This document shows, piece by piece, positions 6,922 to 14,939 of a DNA stretch of 64,000 bases (the first letter of the stretch is position 1; the number at the start of each line of letters is the position of its first letter). The translations under genes were made by a program, and so were the position numbers. The notes beneath the pieces are model-generated. The model saw only the letters and a program-made list of their open reading frames with translations, was not told the origin of the DNA and made no database searches. The DNA comes from Bordetella genomosp. 11 (GTDB lineage Bacteria > Pseudomonadota > Gammaproteobacteria > Burkholderiales > Burkholderiaceae_B): NCBI RefSeq assembly GCF_002261215.1, contig NZ_NEVS01000001.1:930001-994000 (forward strand), given 5' to 3'.

Positions 6922-8367
6922 ATGGCTGAAACTGCCCATGCCGGCGCGGCTGCATCGAAGCCGCGCACCTATTTCGACAAGATCTGGGACGAGCATTTCA
7001 TCAAGGCATTCGACGAGCGGGAGCACTTGCTGCAGATCGACCGCCTGATGCTGCACGAAGCCATGGGCACCGTTGCCATGCGCGAACTGCGGCAGGAAGG
7101 CCGCGCCGTCGCCAGCCCCGCCCAGGTGTTCAGCCTGATCGACCATGCGGTCCAAACCAAACCCGGCATCGGTATCCGCAAGGGCTGGAACGACATCGGC
7201 ACGCAGCTGATCGACGAGTCGCGCCTGTTGTCGCGCAAACTGGGGCTGCACTTCATCGACGTGGACGACGCGCGGCAGGGGATAGCCCATGTGATCGCGC
7301 CCGAGCTCGGTATCGCGCTGCCGGGCCTGACGGTGGTCTGTCCGGACAGCCATACCTGTACGCTCGGCGGCCTGGGCGTGCTGGCCTGGGGGATAGGCGC
7401 GTCCGAGTGCAAGCATGTCCTGGCGACGCAGGTCTTGATGCAAACGCGGCCCAAAACCATGCGCGTGAATTTCCACGGCATCCTGCCGCCGCATGTGTAC
7501 GCCAAGGATATGGTCCTGAACCTGATCTCGCGCGTGGGCGCCAACGGCGGCACGGGGCACGCGGTGCAGTTCGCCGGGCCGGCCGTTGCCGCGCTGCCGA
7601 TCGAGGCGCGGATGACGCTGTGCAATATGGCCATCGAGTTCTCCGCCAAGTACGGTTTCGTGGCGCCCGACGACGCGACCTACGAGTATTTGTACGGCCG
7701 CGAGTTCGCGCCCGGGGGCGCGCAATGGGACGCCGCGGAGGCGCACTGGCGCGCGCTGGCGCACGATGACGGCGCGCGCTTCGACCGCGAAATCGACATC
7801 GATTGCACGGCGCTGGAGCCCCAGGTGAGCTGGGGCACCAGTCCGCAGCACGTGATTCCCATCAGCGGCCGTATTCCGTCGCCGTCGGATTACGCCGACC
7901 CCGGCGAACGCGCATGGGTCGAGCGCGCGCTGCGCTACCAGGGCCTGGAGCCCGGCACGCGGGCGCAGGATGTCCGCATCGACGCGGCGTATATCGGCTC
8001 CTGCACCAACGCGAGGCTGTCCGACCTGCGCGAGGCCGCCGCCGTCCTGAAGGGCCGCAAGGTGGCCGCGGGCGTTACGGCGATCTGCGTGCCGGGCAGC
8101 ACCCAGGTCAAGCGCGATGCCGAGGCAGAGGGCCTGGACCGGGTCTTCCTGGAGGCCGGTTTCGAATGGCACGACTCGGGCTGCGGTCTGTGCGCCCAAG
8201 GCAAGGACCGTTTCAAGGGCGAGCGCATCATGAGCACGACCAATCGCAATTTCGAAAACCGGCAGGGATTGGGGTCGCGCACGCACCTGGCCAGTCCGGC
8301 CACGGTGGCCGCGTCCGCGGTGACCGGACGCATGACCCATGTGCGCCAATTGCCGAGCGGAGCCTGA
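6922..8367 (+). CDS. leuC: Aconitase-family hydro-lyase large subunit (LeuC-like)
   Basis: A 481-residue large subunit of a two-part isopropylmalate isomerase-type dehydratase. It carries the substrate motif DSHT at 142-145, the three expected [4Fe-4S] cysteines C361 (GSCTN), C421 and C424 (SGCGLC), and the C-terminal STTNRNFENRQG signature. Compared with standard LeuC, the N-terminal region (HEAMGTVAMRELRQ) and the segment after the last cysteines (AQGKDRF) differ, and it is joined to a TTT receptor rather than leuB. I therefore infer a catabolic paralogue acting on a substituted malate or citraconate-type acid rather than leucine biosynthesis. leuD follows after one base. Confidence 0.9.
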   Translation: MAETAHAGAAASKPRTYFDKIWDEHFIKAFDEREHLLQIDRLMLHEAMGTVAMRELRQEGRAVASPAQVFSLIDHAVQTKPGIGIRKGWNDIGTQLIDESRLLSRKLGLHFIDVDDARQGIAHVIAPELGIALPGLTVVCPDSHTCTLGGLGVLAWGIGASECKHVLATQVLMQTRPKTMRVNFHGILPPHVYAKDMVLNLISRVGANGGTGHAVQFAGPAVAALPIEARMTLCNMAIEFSAKYGFVAPDDATYEYLYGREFAPGGAQWDAAEAHWRALAHDDGARFDREIDIDCTALEPQVSWGTSPQHVIPISGRIPSPSDYADPGERAWVERALRYQGLEPGTRAQDVRIDAAYIGSCTNARLSDLREAAAVLKGRKVAAGVTAICVPGSTQVKRDAEAEGLDRVFLEAGFEWHDSGCGLCAQGKDRFKGERIMSTTNRNFENRQGLGSRTHLASPATVAASAVTGRMTHVRQLPSGA

Positions 8368-8368
8368 C

Positions 8369-9001
8369 ATGGAAAAATTTTCGAGCATCCGGGGTTACGC
8401 CGCGCCGCTGATGCAGATCAATATCGATACCGACCAGATGATTCCGTCGCGCTTCCTGCCGCGCGCGCATGAGCCGGGGGTGCTGAAGGAAGGCCTGTTC
8501 TCGGAATGGAAGACGCGGCCGGACGGCACGCCGAATCCCGACTTCATCCTGAACCGCGCACCCTTTAGCGAGGCCACTATCCTGCTGGCCGGCCGCAATT
8601 TCGGTTGCGGTTCGTCGCGCGAGGGCGCGCCCAAGGCGCTGCGCCAATGGGGCATGCGCGTCATCATTGCCGCGTCGTTCGGCGACATTTTCTACGGCAA
8701 TTGCTTTCGCAACGGCATGGTGCCGGTGATCCTGCCGGAACCCACGGTCGAGGCCATGGCGGCGGACGCGATGGCGCGCGGGGCCGACGCGCTGATCGAC
8801 GTCGACCTGGAGCGCAACACCGTTACCACGGCGCGCGGCGAGGTGCTGTCGTTCCCGTCGCCCGCGCGGTTGCGCGCGATGCTGTTGGGCGGCCTGGACG
8901 AGATCGACCTGACGCTGACCATGCGCCAGGATATCGACGCGTTCCGCGGCCGCGATACCGGCGGCCGGCCCTGGGCATACGCGCTGCCGCGCGCGAATTA
9001 G
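8369..9001 (+). CDS. leuD: Aconitase-family hydro-lyase small subunit (LeuD-like)
   Basis: A 210-residue swivelling subunit that pairs with the upstream large subunit. It begins MEKFSSIRGYAAPLMQINIDTDQMIPSRFL, the standard LeuD opening, and contains ILLAGRNFGCGSSREGAPKAL, the substrate-loop region. The gene starts one base after the leuC stop, so the two are translationally coupled in equimolar amounts. Length and motifs fit a complete, functional LeuD-type protein. The exact substrate is inferred only from the receptor gene in the same operon. Confidence 0.92.
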   Translation: MEKFSSIRGYAAPLMQINIDTDQMIPSRFLPRAHEPGVLKEGLFSEWKTRPDGTPNPDFILNRAPFSEATILLAGRNFGCGSSREGAPKALRQWGMRVIIAASFGDIFYGNCFRNGMVPVILPEPTVEAMAADAMARGADALIDVDLERNTVTTARGEVLSFPSPARLRAMLLGGLDEIDLTLTMRQDIDAFRGRDTGGRPWAYALPRAN

Positions 9002-9189
9002 CGGACGAAGCGCCCGCGCCTCCAGCGCGGGGGGGGCGCGGAGACGGTCGGCGGCGCCGGGCCAAGTCACGGTCCGACTCCGCCGTTCGGACTTTTGGGC
9101 AGGAATTGCGTTGAAATTGGCAGCCGCGCCGGCGCGCCGGACGGCATAATTCCGTCCAATGATCCAGGCGCCATCCCGCCCCCAACCCA

Positions 9190-9879
9190 ATGTCACGCGC
9201 CCAACGGCTGCTCGACCTGCTGCAGATGCTGCGCCGCCACCGCTATCCGGTGAGCGGCGCGCTGCTGGCCGGGCATTTGGGCATCAGCCTGCGTACGCTG
9301 TACCGCGACATCGCGCTGTTGCAGGCGCAAGGGGCGCACATCGAGGGCGAGGCCGGCGTGGGCTATGTATTGCGGCCCGGCTTCATGCTGCCGCCGCTGA
9401 TGTTTTCCGAAGAGGAAATCCAGGCGCTGGTGCTGGGATCGCGCTGGGTGGCCGAACACGCGGACAGCCAGCTGGGCCAGGCGGCACGCAACGCGCTGGC
9501 GAAAATCGCCGCGGTGCTGCCGCCGGAGCTGGGGCACGAATTCGACGACGGCGCGCTGTTCGTGGTCCCGGGCGAGCAGGTGACGGATACGGCGGACGTC
9601 GCGCTGATCCGGGACTCCATACGCAGGGAGCGCAAACTGCGCATCGAGTATCGCGACGAACACGCCGCCGAAACGGCGCGGGTCATCTGGCCTTTCGCGC
9701 TGGGATTTTTCGAGCGCGTGCGCATCGTGGCGGCGTGGTGCGAGCTGCGCCAGGGTTTCCGCCACTTTCGCACCGACCGCATCGTCACGTTGGCCGCGCC
9801 GGGCGACCGCTATCCGGAACGCCGGCAGGCGCTGCTGAAAACCTGGCGCGCGCTGATGTCGGCCGCGACCCCGGAATGA
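9190..9879 (+). CDS. YafY-type HTH/WYL regulator
   Basis: A 229-residue regulator with an N-terminal DeoR-like HTH (RLLDLLQMLRRHRYPVSGALLAGHLGISLRTLYRDIALL) and a C-terminal WYL-type domain (RKLRIEYRDEHAAETARVIWPFALGFFERVRIVAAWCELRQGFRHFRTDRI). This is the YafY layout. In many Proteobacteria such regulators sit beside small VOC or unknown enzymes and control them; here a VOC gene follows 251 bp downstream on the same strand, with a palindrome in between. The start is the ATG of MSRAQRLLDLL, the expected family start. The ligand is unknown. Confidence 0.92.
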   Translation: MSRAQRLLDLLQMLRRHRYPVSGALLAGHLGISLRTLYRDIALLQAQGAHIEGEAGVGYVLRPGFMLPPLMFSEEEIQALVLGSRWVAEHADSQLGQAARNALAKIAAVLPPELGHEFDDGALFVVPGEQVTDTADVALIRDSIRRERKLRIEYRDEHAAETARVIWPFALGFFERVRIVAAWCELRQGFRHFRTDRIVTLAAPGDRYPERRQALLKTWRALMSAATPE

Positions 9880-10026
9880 CGGCCTGTTGATCGTACGGCC
9901 GGTCACGGCGCCGCCTGGCGTCGCGACGGCGGACGGCCTGTTGTCGAGACCGCCGGGCCTCGACCGTCGTTCGATACGGCGACATGGCGTTCGGCCGGCA
10001 CCACGATATTCCAGTGACGGCCAACG

Positions 10027-10049
10027 CTACTGACAATTTCTGACAGTAG
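10027..10049. promoter_or_regulatory. Operator-like palindrome before VOC gene
   Basis: An imperfect 23-bp palindrome with 9-bp arms CTACTGACA and TGACAGTAG (one mismatch) around a 5-bp ATTTC spacer, 82 bp upstream of the VOC start. It lies between the WYL regulator and the gene it probably controls, which makes it the best candidate for that regulator's site. The assignment is inferred from position and symmetry. Confidence 0.55.
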
Positions 10050-10130
10050 GGCTGGATAGCCTACCGCATTGCATCCGGATGCCCGGATGCCGCGCGCGGT
10101 CGTCCGGCCGATGAAAAAGAGGAAAGCACC

Positions 10131-10547
10131 ATGCCACACCCCAACCACGTTTTGCTTTTCGTCGAAAACCCCGTCGCCAGCGCGGCGTTCTATTCATCGC
10201 TGTTCGGCTGCAAGCCCGTGGAAGCCTCGCCGACCTTCGCATTGTTCGACCTGTCCTCCGGCATCCGCCTGGGGCTGTGGTCGCGGCGCGATGCGGAACC
10301 CATGGTCATCACGCGCGGCGGCGGATGCGAGCTGGGCATTCCCGTCGGCGATGACGACAGCCTGCACGCGCTGTATGCCGACTGGAAGGCCCGCGGCCTG
10401 GCGGTCGTGCAGCCGCCCACGGACATGGATTTCGGCCGTACCTTCGTGGTGCTGGACCCGGACGGCCATCGGCTGCGCGTTTTCCGGCCGGGCGACTCGA
10501 ACACCCACCGGCACGGCCGGCAAGAGCACGAAGCCATCGCGGCGTGA
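10131..10547 (+). CDS. VOC (glyoxalase/bleomycin-resistance fold) protein
   Basis: A 138-residue protein of the vicinal-oxygen-chelate superfamily. The N-terminal module reads HVLLFVENPVASAAFYSSLFGCKPVEASPTFALFDL, the C-terminal module ends FVVLDPDGHRLRVFRPGD, and the pair forms one VOC domain. Members are glyoxalases, dioxygenases or antibiotic-binding proteins; no metal triad can be assigned safely, so I give no reaction. A good ribosome binding site (GAGGAAAGCACC) precedes the ATG. Its probable regulator is the YafY-type protein upstream. It converges with a methyltransferase gene 6 bp away. Confidence 0.9.
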   Translation: MPHPNHVLLFVENPVASAAFYSSLFGCKPVEASPTFALFDLSSGIRLGLWSRRDAEPMVITRGGGCELGIPVGDDDSLHALYADWKARGLAVVQPPTDMDFGRTFVVLDPDGHRLRVFRPGDSNTHRHGRQEHEAIAA

Positions 10548-10553
10548 GCACGC

Positions 10554-11171
10554 CTAGTGCGGTTTGATGCAGTGGCAATATACGAAGTGCTGGATGCGGC
10601 CGGCCGGCGTCGTGTGGGCTTCATCCTCGTGTCCGACCAACTGGAATGCCGGGCCGAACTCCCCATGCAGCGTGTCGGCATCGTACCGGACCACCGGCAG
10701 TCCGCTGCATTCGGCGGGGCCGTCCGGTGAAAACGTCGCCACGATGACGTGCCCGCCGGGTTTCACCGCCCGCATGACTTGCCGGACGTAGGCACGCCGG
10801 TCCGCTTCATCGGTCAGGAAATGGAAGACGGCGCGGTCATGCCAGATGTCGAACCGTGCCGTCGGCAGCGCCGCGGCCGTGACGTCGGCTTCCAGCCAGC
10901 GGACCGCCGCGCCGCGCGATCCCAGACGCCGGCGGGCGATGGCCAGCGCTTCGCCGGAAAGATCCAATACGGTAAGGTCGCCGTATCCGCATCCGGCCAG
11001 ATCGTCCACCAGCGTCGAGGCGCCGCCGCCTATGTCGATCACGGCGGCGTCAAGGCCCAGGCCGATGCGTTGGATCATGTCCACCGACAGCGCGGCGTGC
11101 GGCTGGTACCAGCTGACCGCCGTCGCCGGCTTGCTGGCGTAGACGTTTTCCCAGTGCTCCTTGGATGGCAT
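10554..11171 (-). CDS. Class I SAM-dependent methyltransferase
   Basis: A 205-residue methyltransferase. It opens MPSKEHWENVYASKPATAVSWYQPHAALS, typical of a small class found widely in bacteria, followed by the SAM-binding motif VIDIGGGAS, the acidic end of strand 2 (VLDLS), then WLEADVT and DIWHDRAVFHFLTD. A late CSGLPVVRYDAD segment precedes the C-terminal HFVYC. The ATG at 11171 follows GGAGAAACGC and is preferred over upstream in-frame starts. The substrate is unknown; close relatives are often annotated as generic or tellurite/thiol-related methyltransferases, which I cannot verify. Confidence 0.9.
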   Translation of the reverse strand: MPSKEHWENVYASKPATAVSWYQPHAALSVDMIQRIGLGLDAAVIDIGGGASTLVDDLAGCGYGDLTVLDLSGEALAIARRRLGSRGAAVRWLEADVTAAALPTARFDIWHDRAVFHFLTDEADRRAYVRQVMRAVKPGGHVIVATFSPDGPAECSGLPVVRYDADTLHGEFGPAFQLVGHEDEAHTTPAGRIQHFVYCHCIKPH

Positions 11172-11291
11172 GCGTTTCTCCGTACCCTGCCTGCAGTCGC
11201 GCGGGCATGGGCGCGGGGCAGCGATCCATGCCTTCGGCGTCCTGTATAGCACGGCGCTTTTACGCCGTCATGGCGGTCGCGTCCCTGGCCT

Positions 11292-12806
11292 TCAGGCCGG
11301 CAGCAAGGGCGCCATGGCGGCCGGGCCGGAGGCGTCGCTGTACTCGTCCTCGTCGCGCGCCGGCTCGCGGATCAGCGCCGCTTCCGCGCTGTCGTACAGG
11401 CGGAAGGCGCCGATGGCCTCCATCAGTTGGGCGGACTGGGCTTCCAGGGTCTTGGATGCGCCCGCGGCGGCGGTCACCAGGGCGCCGTTCTGCCGGGTCA
11501 GTTCATCGATCTCGGCGACGGCGGCGTTCACTTCATCGATGCCAGTGCGCTGCGTCTGGCTGGCATGGCCGATCTCGGCGACGATGGTCGCCACGCGCTC
11601 GACGCTGTCGACGATTTCGCCCATGACCGCCGCGGCATCGTCGGCCTTGCGCGCGCCGTTGTCCGTCTTGTCCAGCGACGCGGTGATCAGGCCGCGGATA
11701 TCCTTGGCCGCGGTCGCGCTGCGCTGGGCCAGCGCCCGCACTTCGGAGGCCACGACGGCGAAGCCGCGGCCGCTTTCGCCGGCGCGCGCGGCTTCCACCG
11801 CCGCATTCAGCGCCAGGATGTTGGTCTGGAACGCGATGCTGTCGATCAGGCCGGTGATCTCGGAGATTTTCTGCGCCTCCTGGCGGATCTCGCCCATCAC
11901 GTTGGCCACTTCGGTGACCGCCTGGCTGCCCGATCCGGCCACGGAGCGCGCGGTCACTGCCAGCTGCGCGGCGGTATCCGCGCTCGCGGCGTTATTGTGG
12001 ACATTGTCGGCCAGCATCTGCATGGAGGCCACGGTCCGCTGCAGGGACTCCGCCTGGATGCGGGTACGTTCTTCCAGCTGTCCGTTGCCCTCCATGAGCT
12101 GGCGCGAAGCGCCCGACATGGCCAGCGCGCCGACACGCACATGGCTCATGGTGAGGTGCACGGCGTCCATGGTGGCCTTGAAGGCGCTGGCCAGTTCGCT
12201 GTTCATGTCCAGCCTGCCGAAACGCAGGTCGAACACGCCGTCCTCACGGCCCAGATGGGCGCTCAGGCGCGCCAGTTCCTCGGCGGTGACGGCGTCCTTT
12301 TCCATGCGCCAGGCAAGCCAGCCCAGCGCGATGGCCTGCACCGCGACGTAGGAAGCGTGCAGCGCCACGATGCCCAGCCCGGGGCTGGTGAAACAGGAGA
12401 CCCCATAGCCCCACTGCTGGAGGAAATTGAAGGACACATGGTGGATGGCGATCACCGCGGCGGCACAGGCGATGGGCCGCCAGTCCCGATACGCCAGCAG
12501 CAGCGACAGCAGGACGAACACGCCGAAGTGCATGTCGGTCATGCCCGACATCAGATGGATATGCAGCGCGGCGAAGACCATCAGCGCCGTCGCCACGGTC
12601 AGGCGGGTGAACAGCCGCGCCGGCCACCATACGATCAGCAGGGAAGGCAGTATCACCGCCGGCAGGCCGACGGCCAGCGCCGATGTCCAGCGGCCGTACT
12701 GCGGGGCCAGGCCCAGCGCGACGGCGAACAGCACCCATAGCAGGGGCAGCATCGCGCGATCGACGCGGCGGTAGGAGGCTTCGAGGAGAAAAGCGATGTC
12801 TCGCAT
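11292..12806 (-). CDS. Methyl-accepting chemotaxis protein with integral-membrane sensor
   Basis: A 504-residue chemoreceptor (512 if the upstream ATG at 12830 were used). The first 200 residues hold about six hydrophobic segments and no large periplasmic domain. Within or next to them are several histidines ([13 protein letters not shown] and [12 protein letters not shown]), a pattern that could bind a metal or heme. The C-terminal half is a standard signalling domain: methylation helices and the hairpin tip [16 protein letters not shown] near residue 370. The start at 12806 has AGGAC in front; 12812 is equally possible. No cheA/cheW genes are near, so it feeds a chemosensory array encoded elsewhere. 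Confidence 0.9.
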   Translation of the reverse strand: MRDIAFLLEASYRRVDRAMLPLLWVLFAVALGLAPQYGRWTSALAVGLPAVILPSLLIVWWPARLFTRLTVATALMVFAALHIHLMSGMTDMHFGVFVLLSLLLAYRDWRPIACAAAVIAIHHVSFNFLQQWGYGVSCFTSPGLGIVALHASYVAVQAIALGWLAWRMEKDAVTAEELARLSAHLGREDGVFDLRFGRLDMNSELASAFKATMDAVHLTMSHVRVGALAMSGASRQLMEGNGQLEERTRIQAESLQRTVASMQMLADNVHNNAASADTAAQLAVTARSVAGSGSQAVTEVANVMGEIRQEAQKISEITGLIDSIAFQTNILALNAAVEAARAGESGRGFAVVASEVRALAQRSATAAKDIRGLITASLDKTDNGARKADDAAAVMGEIVDSVERVATIVAEIGHASQTQRTGIDEVNAAVAEIDELTRQNGALVTAAAGASKTLEAQSAQLMEAIGAFRLYDSAEAALIREPARDEDEYSDASGPAAMAPLLPA

Positions 12807-12812
12807 TGGCAT

Positions 12813-13115
12813 GTCCTGAATCGGGCACAAATCCCGAATTGAAGCGAATTTAAATCAGTTTGTGAATACTTGTCGCAGAAAATTTCGGATTTTGCGACAA
12901 ATCGAGGTCGGCGCGCGGCCAAACCCGCGGGACGGCGAGGCAAAAAGGCAGCAAGCCAATAGGCTGGCGTCTGTGGGGCAGGACGGGGCGGGCCAGGCAG
13001 CCGGCCCGGACGACGGAGAAGGGATGTAAGGCGGGAAGCAGGGGGGCCTGGGGATAGGCCAGTCGGTGCGGTATCTCGTATAATCGTATACGATTAGACA
13101 AACGGCAATTCTCGG
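12813..13115. other. Divergent intergenic region MCP / GntR
   Basis: It contains an 8-bp inverted repeat TTGTCGCA / TGCGACAA (12870-12877 and 12893-12900) near the chemoreceptor side, an A/T-rich patch around 12850, and the GntR-side promoter and operator at 13079-13096. No small gene is supported. Confidence 0.55.
13079..13096 (+). promoter_or_regulatory. -10 box overlapping a perfect palindrome (GntR operator)
   Basis: A consensus TATAAT (13079-13084) overlaps TAATCGTATACGATTA (13081-13096), a perfect 16-bp palindrome 20 bp upstream of the gntR start. The core TCGTATACGA fits the TnGT..ACnA type of site known for FCD-class GntR regulators. The layout suggests autorepression by occlusion of the promoter. 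The -35 region is weak. Confidence 0.68.
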
Positions 13116-13820
13116 ATGGCTATGGACTGGCTCTCGGCGCCCATCGCGCAAGACACATTCGCGGAAATCAAGAACACCTCGCTGGGCAAGCTGGTGCGCG
13201 ACCGGCTTCTCAGCCAGATCCTGGCCGGCGAGTTCGAACCGGGACAAGCCCTGCGGGAATCCGAGCTGGTCGAGCGGCTGAACGTCTCCCGCGTGCCGGT
13301 GCGCGAGGCGCTGCGCGAGCTGGAAAGCCTGGGGCTGGTGGTGTCGCGCAAGCATTCCGGCGTGTACGTGCGCGAACTCTCCGACGACGAGGTACGCGAT
13401 CTTTATCAATTCCGTTCGATCCTGGACAGCCATGCGGGCCGCATGGCGTCGCAGTTGCCGGCAGAGCGCCGCCAGGCGCTGGTAGACGCGCTGGAGCCTT
13501 GCGTCCGGGCCATGGACGAGGCTATCCGGGATGCGAATCCGCAGGCGTACTACCGCGAGAACCTGCGCTTTCACGGCTTGTTCATCGAGTACGCCGGCAA
13601 TCGGGAGATCGCCAGGACTTACCGGGAGGTCATCCAGAAGCTGCACCTGGCGCGCCTGAAGAACCTGTCGTCCGAACCGCACCGGGAACAGTCCAACATC
13701 GAGCACAAGCAGATCGTGCAGGCCTTGCGCGATTCGATCACGACGGCGCACGCCGACCATTGCGCGCGGCTGCTCGCCGATCACGTTATCAACGCCCACG
13801 ATCGCCTATCCGCCATATGA
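13116..13820 (+). CDS. GntR family regulator, FCD class
   Basis: A 234-residue FadR/VanR-type regulator. The winged helix covers residues 20 to 90 (LGKLVRDRLLSQILAGEFEPGQALRESELVERLNVSRVPVREALRELESLGLV), and the all-helical FCD ligand domain follows (LYQFRSILDSHAGRMAS ... RFHGLFIEYAGNREI), with histidines expected to help bind a metal and a carboxylate ligand. It precedes receptor, PrpD-like and hydroxyacid dehydrogenase genes on the same strand, so those are its probable targets and their substrate its probable ligand. A perfect palindrome over its own -10 box supports autoregulation. Confidence 0.93.
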   Translation: MAMDWLSAPIAQDTFAEIKNTSLGKLVRDRLLSQILAGEFEPGQALRESELVERLNVSRVPVREALRELESLGLVVSRKHSGVYVRELSDDEVRDLYQFRSILDSHAGRMASQLPAERRQALVDALEPCVRAMDEAIRDANPQAYYRENLRFHGLFIEYAGNREIARTYREVIQKLHLARLKNLSSEPHREQSNIEHKQIVQALRDSITTAHADHCARLLADHVINAHDRLSAI

Positions 13821-13905
13821 ACCGTGCCGCCGCGCGGGACGGCGCGGCGCGATACCAACCTTCGTCCCATTCCGTAAAAAACCAGCTACAACAAGGAGAC
13901 ATACC

Positions 13906-14880
13906 GTGAATCGTCGTTCCTTCCTGCTCGGCGCCGGCGCTACCGCCCTTAGCCTGCCCTACGCCTCTTTCGGCGCATCGAAGTACCCCGACCACCCGAT
14001 CACCTACATCGTGCCCGTGGCGCCCGGCGGCGGCAGCGATTACGTGGGACGTGCCACGACCAGCGCGTGGGGCAAGGAACTGGACGCGACCTTCGTGGTG
14101 GAAAACCAGAGCGGCGGGGGCGGCGTGATCGCCTGCCAGAAGACCATGCGTTCGAAGCCCGATGGCTACACGCTGATGCAGGGCTATGTCGCGACCCTGG
14201 GCACCAGCCCGGCCACGCGCAAGGTGCCCTATGACCCGATCAAGGATTTCACGGCCGTCGGCATGATAGGCGGCACGCCCAACGTGCTGGTCGTGAATGC
14301 CAAGCTGCCGATCCACAACCTGAAGGAGTTCATCGCCTACGCCAAGGCGCATAACAATATGAACTACGGGTCGGCCGGCGCCGGTTCGCTGACGCATTTG
14401 CTGATGGAGCTGCTGCAGCAGCAGGCCGGCACGAAGATGGTGCATATCGCCTACAAGGGCATCGCGCCCGCCTTTACCGACCTGCTCGGCCAGCAGACCC
14501 AGGCGATGTTCCCCGGCCTGGCCGCCGCGGTTCCGCACCTGCGCTCCGGCGCCGTGCGCGCCATCGCGTTGACAGGCGAACAGCGCAATCCCGCCTTTCC
14601 CGATGTCCCGACGTTCAAGGAATTGGGCATGACGGGCTTTGACGACGTGCTTCAGTGGTATGGGGTGTCCGGCCCGGCCGGCATGGATTCCGGTATCGTG
14701 CAAACCCTGAATACCGCGCTGAACAAGGTCCTGAAGGACCCCGCGCTGACGAAGCAGCTGGACACCGAAGCCATCATCCCCATGCCGATGTCGCCGGCGC
14801 AGTTCGCCGCCTATGTCAGCAAGGATTTCGACCGCTGGTCCAAGCTGGCCAAGGCGCAGCACATCAGCCTGGATGCATGA
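13906..14880 (+). CDS. TTT-family (TctC/Bug) solute receptor 2
   Basis: A 324-residue receptor starting at a GTG preceded by AAGGAGACATACC. The N-terminus MNRRSFLLGAGATALSLP is a twin-arginine-like export signal. Family features follow: KYPDHPITYIVPVAPGGGSDYVG, ENQSGGGGVIA, SKPDGYTLM, IAYKGIAPAFTDLLG. It is co-directional with and close to a PrpD-like and a 2-hydroxyacid dehydrogenase gene, so it probably delivers a carboxylate substrate for them. A 14-bp self-complementary GC block (14889-14902) lies right after the stop and could act as an attenuating stem. No TctAB membrane partner is seen. Confidence 0.93.
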   Translation: MNRRSFLLGAGATALSLPYASFGASKYPDHPITYIVPVAPGGGSDYVGRATTSAWGKELDATFVVENQSGGGGVIACQKTMRSKPDGYTLMQGYVATLGTSPATRKVPYDPIKDFTAVGMIGGTPNVLVVNAKLPIHNLKEFIAYAKAHNNMNYGSAGAGSLTHLLMELLQQQAGTKMVHIAYKGIAPAFTDLLGQQTQAMFPGLAAAVPHLRSGAVRAIALTGEQRNPAFPDVPTFKELGMTGFDDVLQWYGVSGPAGMDSGIVQTLNTALNKVLKDPALTKQLDTEAIIPMPMSPAQFAAYVSKDFDRWSKLAKAQHISLDA

Positions 14881-14939
14881 CCACTTGACGGCGGCGCCGC
14901 CGCCGACGGATTTTCACCACCTCCAACCTAGAGAAACGC

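Noticed and set aside
6391..8388. A 665-codon minus-strand frame opposite the leuC-like gene
   Set aside because: The translation lacks any recognisable domain and the plus-strand frame has full aconitase-family motifs.
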